In this document: positions 10,078 to 22,164 of the stretch, piece by piece
Position numbering within the stretch: the stretch's first letter is position 1
Layout: each line of letters opens with the position of its first letter
NCBI RefSeq assembly: GCF_001658025.2
Contig: NZ_CP014007.2
Span: 3,286,001 to 3,350,000 of the forward strand
Reading direction: 5' to 3'
DNA: 64,000 nt
Source: Kosakonia oryzae
GTDB taxonomy: Bacteria > Pseudomonadota > Gammaproteobacteria > Enterobacterales > Enterobacteriaceae
Made by a program: the position numbers and the translations under genes
Notes under the pieces: generated by a model
The model's input: the letters and a program-made list of their open reading frames with translations, nothing else
The model's database searches: none
What the model was told of the DNA's origin: nothing

Positions 10078-10776
10078 TTACATCGGCGATAAGTTGAGGA
10101 AGAAACGTTGCAGCCAGCCCATATTCTGCGCTTCGTTGATGTAGCCATTGCCCACATATTCGATACGCGCGTCCGCCACCTGTGTGGACGGAACTGTGTT
10201 GCTGCCGCTGATGGTGCGCGGGTTTACGACACCGGAAAAGCGGATGAACTCTGTGCCCTGGTTAATGGCGATCTGTTTTTCACCCACTACATGTAAATTG
10301 CCGTTGATCAGCACTTGATCGACCGTGACGGTCAGCGTGCCGCTAAATGTGTTACTGGCATTTGCGCCGCCTTTGCCGTTAAAGGTATTGCTGCCGGAAG
10401 AGCTCAGATCGGCACGGGAGTTGCCGAACAGCCCTTCGAGATAACGCGGCGTGGTATCCATGCCAAAGCTGGATTTGCCATCGCGGCTGGCATTCGCTGA
10501 CGAGCTTTTGCTGGCGCTCACGTTTTCTTGCAGCACGATAGTCAGCGTGTCGCCGACGTTACGCGGACGGCGGTCTTCAAACAGTGGCTGATAGCCATAG
10601 TTGATTGGCTGCGCAGTCTGATAAATCGAACCATTCACCATCGGCACCGGCCCCGGAATGGGCTGAGCGGTGGTCGCCCCTTGCACTAACGGTGTAGACG
10701 GAACCCAGGCACATCCTGTCAGGGTTAATGCCACTAAAGCCATAATCGGGTAGCTGCGCACGGCGTATTTTTGCAT
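10078..10776 (-). CDS. flgH: Flagellar L-ring lipoprotein FlgH
   Basis: Outer-membrane lipoprotein that forms the L ring. With the ATG at 10776 the protein is 232 residues, the usual family length. The signal peptide ends in the lipobox LTLTGC, so the cysteine near residue 22 should be lipidated. [20 protein letters not shown] and the C-terminal [19 protein letters not shown] are characteristic. Two upstream in-frame starts (TTG at 10791, ATG at 10785) are less likely, because the only purine-rich site, GAAG, is correctly spaced only for 10776. Confidence 0.95.
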   Translation of the reverse strand: MQKYAVRSYPIMALVALTLTGCAWVPSTPLVQGATTAQPIPGPVPMVNGSIYQTAQPINYGYQPLFEDRRPRNVGDTLTIVLQENVSASKSSSANASRDGKSSFGMDTTPRYLEGLFGNSRADLSSSGSNTFNGKGGANASNTFSGTLTVTVDQVLINGNLHVVGEKQIAINQGTEFIRFSGVVNPRTISGSNTVPSTQVADARIEYVGNGYINEAQNMGWLQRFFLNLSPM

Positions 10777-10833
10777 TGCATTCATCTTCAAAATCAGGGT
10801 TCCGGCGCAGCGCTTACCGCGCCGGAAAACGCC

Positions 10834-11628
<795 letters not shown>

Positions 11629-11631
11629 TTA

Positions 11632-12387
11632 TTAGCCCATTGACAGCAACTGGTTGGCTCGTTGCGCGTTATCATCGACGCTGGAGATCACCTTCATCTG
11701 CATCTCGAAACGACGCGCGCTGGCGATCATGTCGGTCATGGCCGCCACCGGTTTAACGTTACTGCCTTCCAGCACCCCGGACATGACGCGTACGCTCGGA
11801 TCGTCCTGCAACGTCGCGCCACGTGTCGCCTGTGCGGCCTGGGTCAGACGGAAAATGCCATCATCGCCGCGCTGCACTTCTTGCGGGTCTGCTTTCACCA
11901 GTTTCAGTTTGCCAACCGGCGCAACGGTATTGGCCGGATCGCCCGGATTCAGCGAGGAGATCGTACCGTCAGCCGCAATGGTTATTTGCGAGCCTTCAGG
12001 CACGGTCAACGGCCCGGCATCACCCATCACCGGATGCCCCTGGATGGTCAACTGGCCAGTCGAGCTCACCTGGATATTACCGTTGCGGGTATATCCTTCA
12101 GTACCGTTCGCCGTCTGTACTGCCAGCCAGCCGTCCTGCTGCAACGCCACGTCCAGCGGACGCGAGGTGTAATCCAGTTGGCCTGGCGTCATATCGGCAC
12201 CAGGCGTTGATGCGACCACCAGCGTACGGGTAGGCAGCGAAAGCCCTTCTACCGGCACCGCACGCAGCGCATTAAGCTGCGCACGGAAACCCGGAGTGGA
12301 CGCATTCGCGAGGTTGCTGGCCGTGACAGCCTGCTGATTCAGCGTCTGGCTGGCAGCGCCCATCGCGGTATATATTGCGTGATCCAT
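11632..12387 (-). CDS. flgF: Flagellar proximal rod protein FlgF
   Basis: One of the proximal rod proteins. 251 residues, the expected length. It shares the family start MDHAIYTAMGAASQTLNQQA with ASNLANASTPGFRAQ, and the C-terminal SNVKPVAAMTDMIASARRFE heptad region. It follows flgE by 20 bp and belongs to the same transcript. Confidence 0.97.
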   Translation of the reverse strand: MDHAIYTAMGAASQTLNQQAVTASNLANASTPGFRAQLNALRAVPVEGLSLPTRTLVVASTPGADMTPGQLDYTSRPLDVALQQDGWLAVQTANGTEGYTRNGNIQVSSTGQLTIQGHPVMGDAGPLTVPEGSQITIAADGTISSLNPGDPANTVAPVGKLKLVKADPQEVQRGDDGIFRLTQAAQATRGATLQDDPSVRVMSGVLEGSNVKPVAAMTDMIASARRFEMQMKVISSVDDNAQRANQLLSMG

Positions 12388-12407
12388 TAAGCCATCCCGT
12401 CAGACGA

Positions 12408-13616
12408 TTAACGCAGGTTAACCAGCGTGTTAAGGATCTGGTCCTGGGTTTTGATGGTCTGCGCGTTCGACTGATAGTTACGCTGCGCGACGATCATGTT
12501 GACCAGTTCTTTACTCAGATCCACGTTCGAAGCTTCCAGCGCGCCGCTGGTCAGGCTGCCGTAGTTACCGGTGTTTGCCGTACCGAGCAGCGCCACACCG
12601 GAAGAAGACGTGGCAGACCAGACGTTGTCGCCTTCGGACTTCAGGCCTTCGTTGTTAGCGAAGTTTGCCAGCACAATCTGCCCCAGCAACTGAGTCTGTT
12701 CGTTGGAGTAGTTACCTACAACGGTACCGTCATCGTTAATCTGGTAGCTCACCAGGTCACCCGGTTTGTAACCATTCTGGGTGGTGGCAACGATGTTGTT
12801 GGAACCGGTGTTTTGCTGCATGGAGTTCAGGAAGCTCAGGGAGAACGTCGCCGGGGTTGCGCCGTTAATGGTACCGGTGGTGATGTTCGCCGTGGTGCCG
12901 CTGGTCAGGGAGCCGTTCGTATCAAACACCAGTGTACTTGCCAGCGTCGCAGTGCTGCCACTTACGCTACTGTCCTGCGTGTAAACACTCCAGGTGTTCG
13001 CCGTAGAACTTTTCACGAAGTAGACGTTCATGTCATGGGCGTTACCCTGGCTGTCGTAAACGGTAACAGAGCCTTTTTTGTTGTAGCTATCCGCGTTAGT
13101 CGGATCAAAAGGGGTAACTGTCGGAGTGGAATCCGTAGAGTTCAGGTTGATCTGCATCGTTGCCGTGGTGGTGGTTTTCGCCGCCATCAGGGTGTTCGGG
13201 ATAGTAATGGCCTGCGGGTTCGCGCCGGTCTGAACCGTTGGCGGTGTCCCCGTTGCCGGATAACCCGTCACTTCCATGCCTTGCATGTTCACCAGGTTAC
13301 GGTTCTCGTCCAGTTTGAACTGGCCGTTACGGCTGTAATAAACAGAACCGTTGCTGTCGACCAGGCGGAAGAAACCGTTACCGCTCAGCGCGACGTCAAG
13401 ACCGCGACCGGTACTGGTGGTGGTACCATCGTTAAAGTCCTGGGTAATCCCGGCAACCTTAACACCCAGACCAATTTTAGAACCGGCAAACATATCGGCA
13501 AAAGACGCAGTCCCGGATTTAAAGCCATATGTGGCGGAGTTGGCGATGTTGTTACCAATGACATCGAGGTTGGTGGCCGCAGCATTCAGGCCGCTGACCG
13601 CTTGTGAAAAGGCCAT
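12408..13616 (-). CDS. flgE: Flagellar hook protein FlgE
   Basis: Builds the hook, the flexible joint between rod and filament; exported after FlgD forms the hook cap. 402 residues, as in E. coli. The N-terminal MAFSQAVSGLNAAATNLDVI with NNIANSATYGFKSG and the C-terminal SNVDLSKELVNMIVAQRNYQ are the conserved core; the Thr/Ser/Asn-rich middle is the exposed domain. A 410-residue open frame on the opposite strand is a shadow produced by codon bias. Confidence 0.97.
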   Translation of the reverse strand: MAFSQAVSGLNAAATNLDVIGNNIANSATYGFKSGTASFADMFAGSKIGLGVKVAGITQDFNDGTTTSTGRGLDVALSGNGFFRLVDSNGSVYYSRNGQFKLDENRNLVNMQGMEVTGYPATGTPPTVQTGANPQAITIPNTLMAAKTTTTATMQINLNSTDSTPTVTPFDPTNADSYNKKGSVTVYDSQGNAHDMNVYFVKSSTANTWSVYTQDSSVSGSTATLASTLVFDTNGSLTSGTTANITTGTINGATPATFSLSFLNSMQQNTGSNNIVATTQNGYKPGDLVSYQINDDGTVVGNYSNEQTQLLGQIVLANFANNEGLKSEGDNVWSATSSSGVALLGTANTGNYGSLTSGALEASNVDLSKELVNMIVAQRNYQSNAQTIKTQDQILNTLVNLR

Positions 13617-13642
13617 GACTTACTCCTGATAAGTGTTAAGGC

Positions 13643-14326
13643 TTAGATAATCTGCCGAACTTCGTCGAGTGTGGTTGTACCGTAGGTACCCAAATCTAAA
13701 GCGTTGCCGTTAGCGTTGAGCGTGACGCCCTGCACCATGGCAAATTGCAGCGGTTGCGCAACCAACTGCGTTGATCCGGTGCTGGCAGAGATGGAGACTT
13801 TGTAAGAGCCATCCGGCGCTGTCGTCCCATCGGTCAGCTTGCCATCCCAGCTAAAGGTATGAACGCCAGCCGACAGCGAACCAATATCAATCGTGCGCAC
13901 CACGGTGCCGTCTTTGCTGGTGACAGTTGCAGTGACTTTGTCAGCAGCCTGCGTCAGTTCAACGCCAAACGGCGTGGTGGTTCCGCTGCCTACCAGAACC
14001 GTCTGCCCCGGGATCATGACACCGTGACCAATCAGGTTAGATGCCTGCAATGACTGGCTGTTATCAATCTGCCCGGAAATCGAACCCAGAGTGGTATTCA
14101 GCTTTTCAATTCCGCTGAGGGTGCTGATCTGCGCCAGTTGCGACGTCAGCTCGTTGTTTTGCAGCGGGTTGGTCGGGTCCTGGTTTTTCAGCTGTGCGAC
14201 CAGCAGCGTCAGAAAGCTACTCTGCAGGTCGGAAGCGCTGTTAGTACCTGTAGTGGACGTACCTTTGCTGGTCGATGAGACACTACTGTTAGCAGTGGTG
14301 TCATTCACGTTCACGGCGATAGACAT
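13643..14326 (-). CDS. flgD: Flagellar hook assembly (cap) protein FlgD
   Basis: Scaffold that caps the growing hook and is later replaced by FlgK. 227 residues. The N-terminal region has the Ser/Thr-rich leader followed by SSFLTLLVAQLKNQDPTNPL, the FlgD hallmark. The C-terminal part carries the FlgD Ig-like/Tudor-like domain with TFSWDGKLTDGTTAPDGSY. It is 11 bp after flgC and 26 bp before flgE. Confidence 0.96.
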   Translation of the reverse strand: MSIAVNVNDTTANSSVSSTSKGTSTTGTNSASDLQSSFLTLLVAQLKNQDPTNPLQNNELTSQLAQISTLSGIEKLNTTLGSISGQIDNSQSLQASNLIGHGVMIPGQTVLVGSGTTTPFGVELTQAADKVTATVTSKDGTVVRTIDIGSLSAGVHTFSWDGKLTDGTTAPDGSYKVSISASTGSTQLVAQPLQFAMVQGVTLNANGNALDLGTYGTTTLDEVRQII

Positions 14327-14337
14327 GCGTGTCTCCT

Positions 14338-14742
14338 TTACTGGCCAAGGGTGAGCGTTTTGAGCATCATGCTCTTAACGGTGTTAAGCACTTCAACGTT
14401 TGCCTGATAGCTGCGTGAAGCGGACATGGTATTCACCATCTCACCGACCACATCAACGTTCGGCATTTTGACGTAGCCATTGGCATCAGCCAGCGGATTA
14501 CCTGGTTCAAAGACCAGTTTGTCCGGTGCCTGACTTTCGACCACATCTGATACTTTCACGCCGCCGGTCGCCTGACCCGGAGCAGCGTCAACCTGGAAGA
14601 CAACCTGTTTAGCGCGATAGGGTTGCCCATCAGGACCGGTTACGCTGTCGGCGTTCGCCAGGTTACTGGCGGCGACGTTCAGACGTTTTGATTGCGCGGT
14701 AAGCGCAGAACCAGCGACATCAAAGATATTCAGTAATGCCAT
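14338..14742 (-). CDS. flgC: Flagellar proximal rod protein FlgC
   Basis: Proximal rod component, 134 residues (the usual length). The N-terminal [20 protein letters not shown] and C-terminal [20 protein letters not shown] segments are the rod-family signatures. The start follows the flgB stop by 4 bp, which suggests translational coupling. Confidence 0.97.
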   Translation of the reverse strand: MALLNIFDVAGSALTAQSKRLNVAASNLANADSVTGPDGQPYRAKQVVFQVDAAPGQATGGVKVSDVVESQAPDKLVFEPGNPLADANGYVKMPNVDVVGEMVNTMSASRSYQANVEVLNTVKSMMLKTLTLGQ

Positions 14743-14746
14743 TTAA

Positions 14747-15163
14747 TTAGTTCCCCTGTTGCAGAACGCTCATCATGCTTTTGATCTGCCCACCCAGTAC
14801 GGTCAGGCCGGTCTGGTATTTCACGCTGTTGTCAGCGAATTGCGTACGTTCACGATCCATATCCACAGTGTTACCGTCGAGTGAAGGCTGGTCAGGAATG
14901 CGGTACAGCAGATCGGCGGACGGCGTGGAGATGTTTTGCGCCGGGATATGGCGGGAAGATGTTAACGTCAACGCAACGCCGCTGTTTTCAGCGCGCCCGC
15001 GCTCCATCACTTTTTTTAATTCGCTGGAGAAATCAATATCGCGCGCCTGAAACCCTGGGGTATCGGCGTTGGCAATGTTTGCCGCCAGAATCTCCTGGCG
15101 CTGGGCGCTCAGGTTCAGCGCTTCTTGCTGAAAACGCAGAGCGGCATCAAGTTTATCGAGCAT
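14747..15163 (-). CDS. flgB: Flagellar proximal rod protein FlgB
   Basis: First gene of the class 2 operon; FlgB is the rod protein nearest the MS ring and export gate. 138 residues. It has the conserved [20 protein letters not shown] near residue 28 and the C-terminal helix ending in [24 protein letters not shown] directly before the ATG is a strong ribosome site. The upstream region shared with flgA contains an FlhDC-type half-box. Confidence 0.97.
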   Translation of the reverse strand: MLDKLDAALRFQQEALNLSAQRQEILAANIANADTPGFQARDIDFSSELKKVMERGRAENSGVALTLTSSRHIPAQNISTPSADLLYRIPDQPSLDGNTVDMDRERTQFADNSVKYQTGLTVLGGQIKSMMSVLQQGN

Positions 15164-15320
15164 AGCTCCCCCACTGATGACAATTATTTAGCCAACAGCT
15201 TAAATCTCCTCAGGCAAACTTATCGCCGGAATAAGGGCAAAATGCGTCGCTATTTATTGCGTTGATAGATTTGCCATGCAGTTAAAATCTTTGCATCCCA
15301 TCAACAGGCAGGAGTCTGCG
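15164..15320. promoter_or_regulatory. Divergent flgB/flgA class 2 promoter region with FlhDC-type box
   Basis: On the minus strand at 15263-15248 the sequence AACGC-AAT-AAATAGCG matches the published enterobacterial FlhD4C2 half-box (AAYGS-N2-3-AAATARCG) without mismatch. The second half, expected 10-12 bases on, is degenerate (around CGGCGATAAG). TTAAAATCTT near 15280 could be the -10 region for flgA. Which promoter(s) the box serves is inferred from its position between the two operons. Confidence 0.7.
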
Positions 15321-15980
15321 ATGAACGCGTTGAAAAGCGGTTTAGCCGCGACCTTACTGTTTTTGAGCCCGCTGACACAGGCGGGCGAGCTGCAAGCTCA
15401 GCTCACATCATTTTTTGCTCAGCGCCTTGCTGGCGTTAGTGACGAGGTAGTGGTAAATATACGCACCCCGCAGAACATGTTGCCCGCCTGCGATCAGCCC
15501 GCGCTGAGCGTGGTCGGCAGCGCAAAGTTATGGGGAAACGTAAATGTTGTGGCAAACTGTGCAGGGGTTAAGCGCTTTTTGCAGGTTAACGTGCAGGCGA
15601 CAGGTAATTATGTAGTGGCGGCGCAATCTGTTGCGCGTGGCAGCACGCTGCAACCCGACAGCGTGACATTAAAACGCGGTCGTCTCGATCAATTGCCGCC
15701 GCGCACCATGCTGGATATCAATCAGGCGCAGGATGCGATCAGCCTGCGCGATCTGGTTCCCGGGCAGCCGATTCAGCTATCAATGCTGCGTCAGGCATGG
15801 CGGGTAAAAGCCGGACAGCGGGTACAGGTTGTGGCATCGGGAGATGGCTTTAGTGTGAACGGCGAAGGACAAGCGCTGGACAATGCCGCAGTGGCGCAAA
15901 ATGCCCGCGTACGCATGTCTTCAGGCCAGATTGTCAGCGGTACGGTGAACACTGATGGGAATATTCTGATTAACCTATAA
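15321..15980 (+). CDS. flgA: Flagellar P-ring assembly chaperone FlgA
   Basis: Periplasmic chaperone needed for FlgI polymerisation into the P ring. 219 residues from the ATG at 15321, which has AGGAG 10 bp upstream and is followed by a Sec signal peptide (cleavage after LTQAG or near it). The longer frame from 15276 lacks a ribosome site. The C-terminal SAF domain contains VARGSTLQPDSVTLKRGR, and the end SSGQIVSGTVNTDGNILINL is typical. It is divergent from flgB and followed by flgMN, which also have their own sigma-28 promoter. Confidence 0.95.
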   Translation: MNALKSGLAATLLFLSPLTQAGELQAQLTSFFAQRLAGVSDEVVVNIRTPQNMLPACDQPALSVVGSAKLWGNVNVVANCAGVKRFLQVNVQATGNYVVAAQSVARGSTLQPDSVTLKRGRLDQLPPRTMLDINQAQDAISLRDLVPGQPIQLSMLRQAWRVKAGQRVQVVASGDGFSVNGEGQALDNAAVAQNARVRMSSGQIVSGTVNTDGNILINL

Positions 15981-15986
15981 TCTTTT

Positions 15987-16013
15987 TAAAGAAATTATGT
16001 TGCCTGCCGATAA
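15987..16013 (+). promoter_or_regulatory. Sigma-28 (FliA) promoter of flgMN
   Basis: TAAAGAAA at 15987-15994, an 11-bp spacer, and a perfect GCCGATAA at 16006-16013. This fits the class 3 promoter that lets FliA transcribe its own anti-sigma factor gene flgM. Confidence 0.92.
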
Positions 16014-16074
16014 ATAAGCAACGACTAAAGATATCAGGCCCGAAACGCCGGGACACCTCGATGAGGACATCACA

Positions 16075-16368
16075 ATGAGCATTGATCGTACATCGCCTCT
16101 GAAGCCGGTTAACGCCGTTCAACAGCGCGAAACCAACGACGCCCAGTCGCAGAAAACTCGTCTGGAAAAAGCCGAGACGGCGAACAGCACCAGCGTCACC
16201 ATCAGCGGTGCGCAGGCGAAGCTGATGCAGGCGGGCGCGAATGACATCAATATGGAACGCGTTGAGCAGCTGAAAACCGCGATTCGTAATGGTGAACTGA
16301 AAATGGATACCGGCAAGATTGCCGATGCCCTGATTAACGAAGCGCAGAGTTACTTACAGAGTAAATAA
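16075..16368 (+). CDS. flgM: Anti-sigma-28 factor FlgM
   Basis: Binds FliA (sigma-28) and keeps late flagellar genes off until the hook-basal body is complete, when FlgM is secreted. 97 residues, the family length. The N-terminal half ([20 protein letters not shown]) is disordered and carries the export signal; the C-terminal half, about residues 40-97, holds the sigma-binding helices ([20 protein letters not shown]). It lies between flgA and flgN, 4 bp from flgN. Confidence 0.97.
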   Translation: MSIDRTSPLKPVNAVQQRETNDAQSQKTRLEKAETANSTSVTISGAQAKLMQAGANDINMERVEQLKTAIRNGELKMDTGKIADALINEAQSYLQSK

Positions 16369-16372
16369 CAGA

Positions 16373-16795
16373 ATGAATCGACTGTCAGACATCCTCGATC
16401 AAATGACAGTTATCCTGAGCGCTCTGAAAGACGTGATGGATGCTGAGCAAAAGCAACTTTCCGTAGGCCATGTAAATGGCAGTACGTTACAGCGTATTAC
16501 GGAAGAAAAAAGTTCCTTGCTCGCAACGCTGGATTACCTGGAGCAACAGCGTCGTTCGGCGCAGAAAACACAGCGCAGCGCGAATGACGATATCGCCGAT
16601 CGCTGGCAGATTATTACGCAGAAGACACAGCATTTGCGCAACCTTAACCAGCACAATGGATGGCTGCTGGAAGGGCAAATTGAGCGTAATCAGCAGGCGC
16701 TGGATGTACTGAAACCCCATCAGGAACCGACGCTGTACGGCGCCAACGGTCACACCGCTTCCGCTAACCGCGGCGGCAAAAAAATCTCGATTTAA
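16373..16795 (+). CDS. flgN: Flagellar export chaperone FlgN
   Basis: Cytoplasmic chaperone for the hook-associated proteins FlgK and FlgL, also linked to FlgM translation in Salmonella. 140 residues, about the family length, mostly helical (MNRLSDILDQMTVILSALKD onward). It starts 4 bp after flgM, so the two are probably coupled. Confidence 0.95.
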   Translation: MNRLSDILDQMTVILSALKDVMDAEQKQLSVGHVNGSTLQRITEEKSSLLATLDYLEQQRRSAQKTQRSANDDIADRWQIITQKTQHLRNLNQHNGWLLEGQIERNQQALDVLKPHQEPTLYGANGHTASANRGGKKISI

Positions 16796-16806
16796 TCGAC
16801 AGACAT

Positions 16807-16838
16807 TTTTTTGCCAGGGGTTTCCCCCCTGGCAAAAT
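16807..16838 (+). terminator. flgMN terminator
   Basis: TTTTGCCAGGGG-TTTCC-CCCCTGGCAAAA forms a 12-bp stem just downstream of flgN and abuts the end of convergent murJ. The tail (TTGTTT) is a poor U-run, so efficiency is uncertain. Confidence 0.55.
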
Positions 16839-16841
16839 TGT

Positions 16842-18434
<1,593 letters not shown>

Positions 18435-18484
18435 TTAGTCTACAGGGAAAAAGGCGAATTACTATCGCCAGATGTTACAGGCGG

Positions 18485-19408
18485 TTATTCACTCATCGCC
18501 TCACGCCAGAGCTTTTCCACCACGCGTTGAGCCAGGATGGCCTGTTCGCCCGCCGTTTCCGGAACCGTCTGATTTTGCACGCATTCAATAAAATGGCGCG
18601 CGCACCCCACAAAACCACGCTGTTCCAGCACGCTCTGCCAGCCAGCAACCGGACGCGCGACTACGCCCTGCCCACGCTCTTCGCGCCATTCGCGCATATC
18701 GGTGATATCCACCAGCGCGCCATCGGTGACGGCCTGAATCCATTCACGCTGGCTTCCCGCCCGCCGGTGCATACTGGTGGTGATTTGCAAGTGATCCAGT
18801 GAGAAGTGGTGTTCGGCATAAACCATGGCGCCATCATCATCCGTGAGCAACGTACCGCTTTGTAACGCCGCCGCACTTCCCGCCAGCCACAACGCGGTAT
18901 CCACCACGTGCAGATAATCGTCGAGCAGCGTAAAGCGTAAATCATGCGGCCCCACGCTGTCGGTACGGTGTTTATCCATCCGCAGCGACGCCGCCTGCGG
19001 CATCTGCTGTTTTAATTCGCGGTACAGCGGCGAGAAGCGGCGGTTAAAACCGACCATCAGCGTCAGTTTTTTCCGCGCGGCCAGTTCGATAAGCCGCTCG
19101 GCATCCTGGAGGTTTTCTGCCAGCGGTTTATCAACGCAAACATGCACGCCAAGGTTCAGTAACTCACTGACCACGCTGTAGTGCGAAGCTGTCGATGTGT
19201 GGACGAAGACCGCATCACACTGCGCGGCTAATGCCGACAGCGAATCAGCATATGGAATGCGCCAGGTCTCGCATACCCGCAAGGCTTTTTCCCGCGTCGG
19301 CGACCAGGCTGCGGTTAGTGTCCAGTCGGTCGCTGCGCCGACAACCGGTAACCAGGCTTTTTGCGCAATGCCGCCCAGGCCGACCACTCCAACACGTAGT
19401 TTCGTCAC
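18485..19408 (-). CDS. mviM: Gfo/Idh/MocA-family oxidoreductase MviM
   Basis: Putative NAD(P)-dependent oxidoreductase; substrate unknown. 307 residues, as in E. coli. N-terminal Rossmann fold with GVVGLGGIAQKAW near residues 7-19 and the family motif CVDKPLAENLQDAE near 92-105, where the lysine is the usual catalytic residue. The C-terminal part is the alpha/beta dimerisation domain. It starts 2 bp after yceH, so they are likely cotranscribed. The link to virulence implied by the old name came from neighbouring mviN (murJ). Confidence 0.93.
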   Translation of the reverse strand: MTKLRVGVVGLGGIAQKAWLPVVGAATDWTLTAAWSPTREKALRVCETWRIPYADSLSALAAQCDAVFVHTSTASHYSVVSELLNLGVHVCVDKPLAENLQDAERLIELAARKKLTLMVGFNRRFSPLYRELKQQMPQAASLRMDKHRTDSVGPHDLRFTLLDDYLHVVDTALWLAGSAAALQSGTLLTDDDGAMVYAEHHFSLDHLQITTSMHRRAGSQREWIQAVTDGALVDITDMREWREERGQGVVARPVAGWQSVLEQRGFVGCARHFIECVQNQTVPETAGEQAILAQRVVEKLWREAMSE

Positions 19409-19410
19409 GG

Positions 19411-20058
19411 CTAATCTCCTAAATGTGCGAGCAGCGAATCCAGACGCTGTTTCAGATCTGCCACTTCCTCTTCCAGCGCCTCAACGCGCGTCGCCAGTGA
19501 TTCTTCCTGCGGGCTGACCGCCTCAACAACATTCACCAGCGTCTGTACATCGCCACTGAACAGGTGCATGTAGCGGCTTTCGCGCTTGCCGGGCTCTCTG
19601 GGCAGCCGCACGACATACGGGCCATCTTCCCGCGTCGCCAGCAGTTCCAGCGCCGTTTCCACTTCCGCCATATCGTTAAAGCGATGCATGCGTTCCGCAC
19701 GACCGCGCAGTTCCCCCGGCGTTTGCGGCCCGCGCAGCAGCAGCGTGGTGATGAGCGCCACTTCTGCCGGATTGAGTTTCAGATCGCCAAATTCAGAGTT
19801 GCAAAAACGCTGCTCGTATTTCGTTACGCGATTGCCAAAACCGCTGACGGTGCGCAAATAGTGCCGTTTCACCAGTTCATCCAGCACATCCTGTACTTCA
19901 TGTTCGCTGAGGTTCATGACGGGTTCACGGTTGGTCTTCTGATTACAGGCGGTAACTACACCATTGATCGACAGCGGATACTGTTCCGGCGTGGTGATCT
20001 GCTTTTCCAGCAGACAGCCGATAACGCGCGCTTCAACCGCTGAGAGTTGATACTTCAT
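19411..20058 (-). CDS. yceH: DUF480 family protein YceH
   Basis: Conserved protein of unknown function, 215 residues as in E. coli. It begins [20 protein letters not shown] and contains two winged-helix-like halves. A C-terminal coiled coil of about 30 residues ([20 protein letters not shown]) is visible. It sits in a row rimJ-yceH-mviM with gaps of 9 and 2 bp, which suggests one transcript. Confidence 0.93.
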   Translation of the reverse strand: MKYQLSAVEARVIGCLLEKQITTPEQYPLSINGVVTACNQKTNREPVMNLSEHEVQDVLDELVKRHYLRTVSGFGNRVTKYEQRFCNSEFGDLKLNPAEVALITTLLLRGPQTPGELRGRAERMHRFNDMAEVETALELLATREDGPYVVRLPREPGKRESRYMHLFSGDVQTLVNVVEAVSPQEESLATRVEALEEEVADLKQRLDSLLAHLGD

Positions 20059-20067
20059 CGTTGCTCC

Positions 20068-20652
20068 TTAGCGACCCGGGGTCCATTCTTGTGCGGTGAG
20101 CGCGGTAAGTACGTGATCGCGCCACTGCCCGTCAATCAGCAAATACGATTTGGCGTAGCCCTCTTTCTCGAAACCCAGCCTCGCCAGCAAATCGCCACTA
20201 CGTTTATTGTGCGGCATGTAATTCGCCATGATGCGGTGCATATGTTGCGTGCGCTGCATATAGCGGATCGCCGCCGTCAGCGCTTCAAACATCAGCCCTT
20301 GCCCCTGCCATTTCTGTCCGATGGAGTAGCCAAGGTAACAAGCATGAAACGAACCGCGTACCACATTGGAAAAATTCGCTACGCCGACGATCTCTTTTTC
20401 CTCAGGATCGAGCAGAGCGAAATAGAATGCCGAACCCTGCTTATGAAACTCATTGATCATGCCAAGACGGGCCTGCCAACCGGAAGGATAGCAATGACTT
20501 TCATCGCGCACGGGCTCCCAGGGCTTGAGAAATTGCCGATTTTCGGCGTAATAATCCGCCAGGCGCCAGGCATCGCGCTCATGCACTAAACGAACCACTA
20601 ATCTGTCTGTGACTAAGCGTACTTTCGGCACGTTACTGCGGTAGCCAAACAT
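20068..20652 (-). CDS. rimJ: Ribosomal protein S5 N-acetyltransferase RimJ
   Basis: GNAT acetyltransferase that modifies the N-terminal alanine of ribosomal protein S5 and also helps small-subunit assembly. 194 residues, identical in length to E. coli. Acetyl-CoA-binding region: [20 protein letters not shown] near residues 107-126, followed by [20 protein letters not shown]. It is divergent from mdtH; the 238-bp region between contains no convincing gene. Confidence 0.96.
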   Translation of the reverse strand: MFGYRSNVPKVRLVTDRLVVRLVHERDAWRLADYYAENRQFLKPWEPVRDESHCYPSGWQARLGMINEFHKQGSAFYFALLDPEEKEIVGVANFSNVVRGSFHACYLGYSIGQKWQGQGLMFEALTAAIRYMQRTQHMHRIMANYMPHNKRSGDLLARLGFEKEGYAKSYLLIDGQWRDHVLTALTAQEWTPGR

Positions 20653-20890
20653 GCATTACCACTCCTTCCATTTCACCACTCTTTTAACCCCTTACCTTTA
20701 CTATACATTTGCGCAGCCACTCTGTGAAAACAGCAACATGGCATTTTCCACTTTGCGGGCTATTTTCGATGAAAACTCTGAATCAAAGCCGGATTTTGAT
20801 AAAAAAATATTGTCACCGCGCATGTGGGAAAAGATCGGGCGAACCCGCAGAATAAGAATGTCTTATCTTTCTTAATTTCCCGGAGGGGAA

Positions 20891-22099
20891 ATGGCGCGCA
20901 TATCGCAGGCAAGGAGCCTGGGTAAATATTTCCTGCTTGTCGATAATATGCTGGTGGTCCTCGGCTTTTTCGTTGTCTTCCCACTTATTTCTATTCGTTT
21001 TGTTGATCAGCTCGGCTGGGCGGCATTGATGGTCGGTATTGCACTCGGCCTGCGGCAATTTATTCAGCAGGGTTTGGGGATTTTCGGCGGCGCGATTGCC
21101 GACCGCTTTGGCGCCAAACCGCTGATCGTCACCGGCATGCTGATGCGCGCGGGCGGTTTCGTCGCGATGGGCGTGGCGCATGAACCCTGGCTGCTGTGGC
21201 TCTCCTGCATTCTTTCCGGGCTGGGCGGCACGCTGTTTGATCCGCCGCGTTCCGCACTGGTGGTCAAACTGGTGCGCCCCAACCAGCGCAGCCGCTTTTT
21301 CTCTATCCTGATGATGCAGGACAGCGCCGGCGCGGTTGTCGGTGCATTGCTCGGGAGCTGGCTGTTGCAATATGACTTTCGTCTGGTGTGTGCCGCCGGT
21401 GCGCTAATGTTCGTGCTCTGCGCCGCGTTTAACGCCTGGCTGTTACCGGCGTGGAAGCTCTCTACGGTAAAGGCACCGGTGCGCGAAGGGCTGGCTCGCG
21501 TGCTGCACGACAAACGGTTTGTCACCTACGTTCTGACGCTGACCGGCTACTATATGCTGGCAGTACAGGTAATGCTGATGCTGCCGATCATGGTCAACGA
21601 TATTGCCGGTTCACCGGCGGCGGTGAAGTGGATGTATGCCATCGAAGCCTGTTTGTCGCTGACGTTGCTCTACCCTATCGCCCGCTGGAGCGAAAAACGC
21701 TTTCGTCTTGAACACCGTCTGATGGCCGGGCTGCTGGTGATGTCATTCAGCCTGCTGCCGATCGGAATGGTCGGGACGCTGCAGCAACTGTTTACGCTTA
21801 TCTGCACGTTCTATATCGGCTCAATTATTGCCGAACCTGCGCGGGAAACCTTAAGCGCACAGCTAGCAGATGCCCGTGCGCGTGGCAGTTATATGGGCTT
21901 CAGCCGCCTGGGGCTGGCATTTGGCGGCGCGCTGGGTTACGCCGGCGGCGGGTGGTTGTTTGATGCCGGCAAAGCCTTCAACCAGCCGGAATTACCGTGG
22001 ATGATGCTCGGTCTGATCGGGCTGATGACCTCAATGGCGCTGCTGTGGCAATTCGGCCAGAAGCGTATTCGCCCGCGGATGCTTGAACCTGGCGCCTGA
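20891..22099 (+). CDS. mdtH: MFS multidrug transporter MdtH
   Basis: Inner-membrane major facilitator; in E. coli its overexpression raises resistance to quinolones such as norfloxacin. 402 residues, the E. coli length. Loop motif [20 protein letters not shown] near residues 62-81, and about 12 hydrophobic segments. A strong ribosome site, GGAGGGGAA, precedes the ATG. It may be cotranscribed with grxB 65 bp downstream. Confidence 0.95.
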   Translation: MARISQARSLGKYFLLVDNMLVVLGFFVVFPLISIRFVDQLGWAALMVGIALGLRQFIQQGLGIFGGAIADRFGAKPLIVTGMLMRAGGFVAMGVAHEPWLLWLSCILSGLGGTLFDPPRSALVVKLVRPNQRSRFFSILMMQDSAGAVVGALLGSWLLQYDFRLVCAAGALMFVLCAAFNAWLLPAWKLSTVKAPVREGLARVLHDKRFVTYVLTLTGYYMLAVQVMLMLPIMVNDIAGSPAAVKWMYAIEACLSLTLLYPIARWSEKRFRLEHRLMAGLLVMSFSLLPIGMVGTLQQLFTLICTFYIGSIIAEPARETLSAQLADARARGSYMGFSRLGLAFGGALGYAGGGWLFDAGKAFNQPELPWMMLGLIGLMTSMALLWQFGQKRIRPRMLEPGA

Positions 22100-22122
22100 T
22101 TTGCGCCATGCAATGCTCTCTT

Positions 22123-22160
22123 CCATACTGGTCTTTGATGGATAAGCCAGTATGGAGGAG
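22123..22160 (+). promoter_or_regulatory. Leader hairpin touching the grxB ribosome-binding site
   Basis: CCATACTGG at 22123-22131 and CCAGTATGG at 22148-22156 form a perfect 9-bp stem. The last G of the stem is followed by AGGAG, the ribosome site of the GTG-start grxB. The stem could influence access to the site, or it could be an mdtH terminator lacking a U-run. Confidence 0.5.
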
Positions 22161-22164
22161 AAAC

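Noticed and set aside
12375-13607. 410-codon plus-strand frame over flgE
   Set aside because: Antisense shadow caused by biased codon use; arginine/valine/histidine-rich without domains.
20651-20875. 74-codon frame between rimJ and mdtH
   Set aside because: No ribosome site, no similarity I recognise, and it overlaps the expected divergent promoters.
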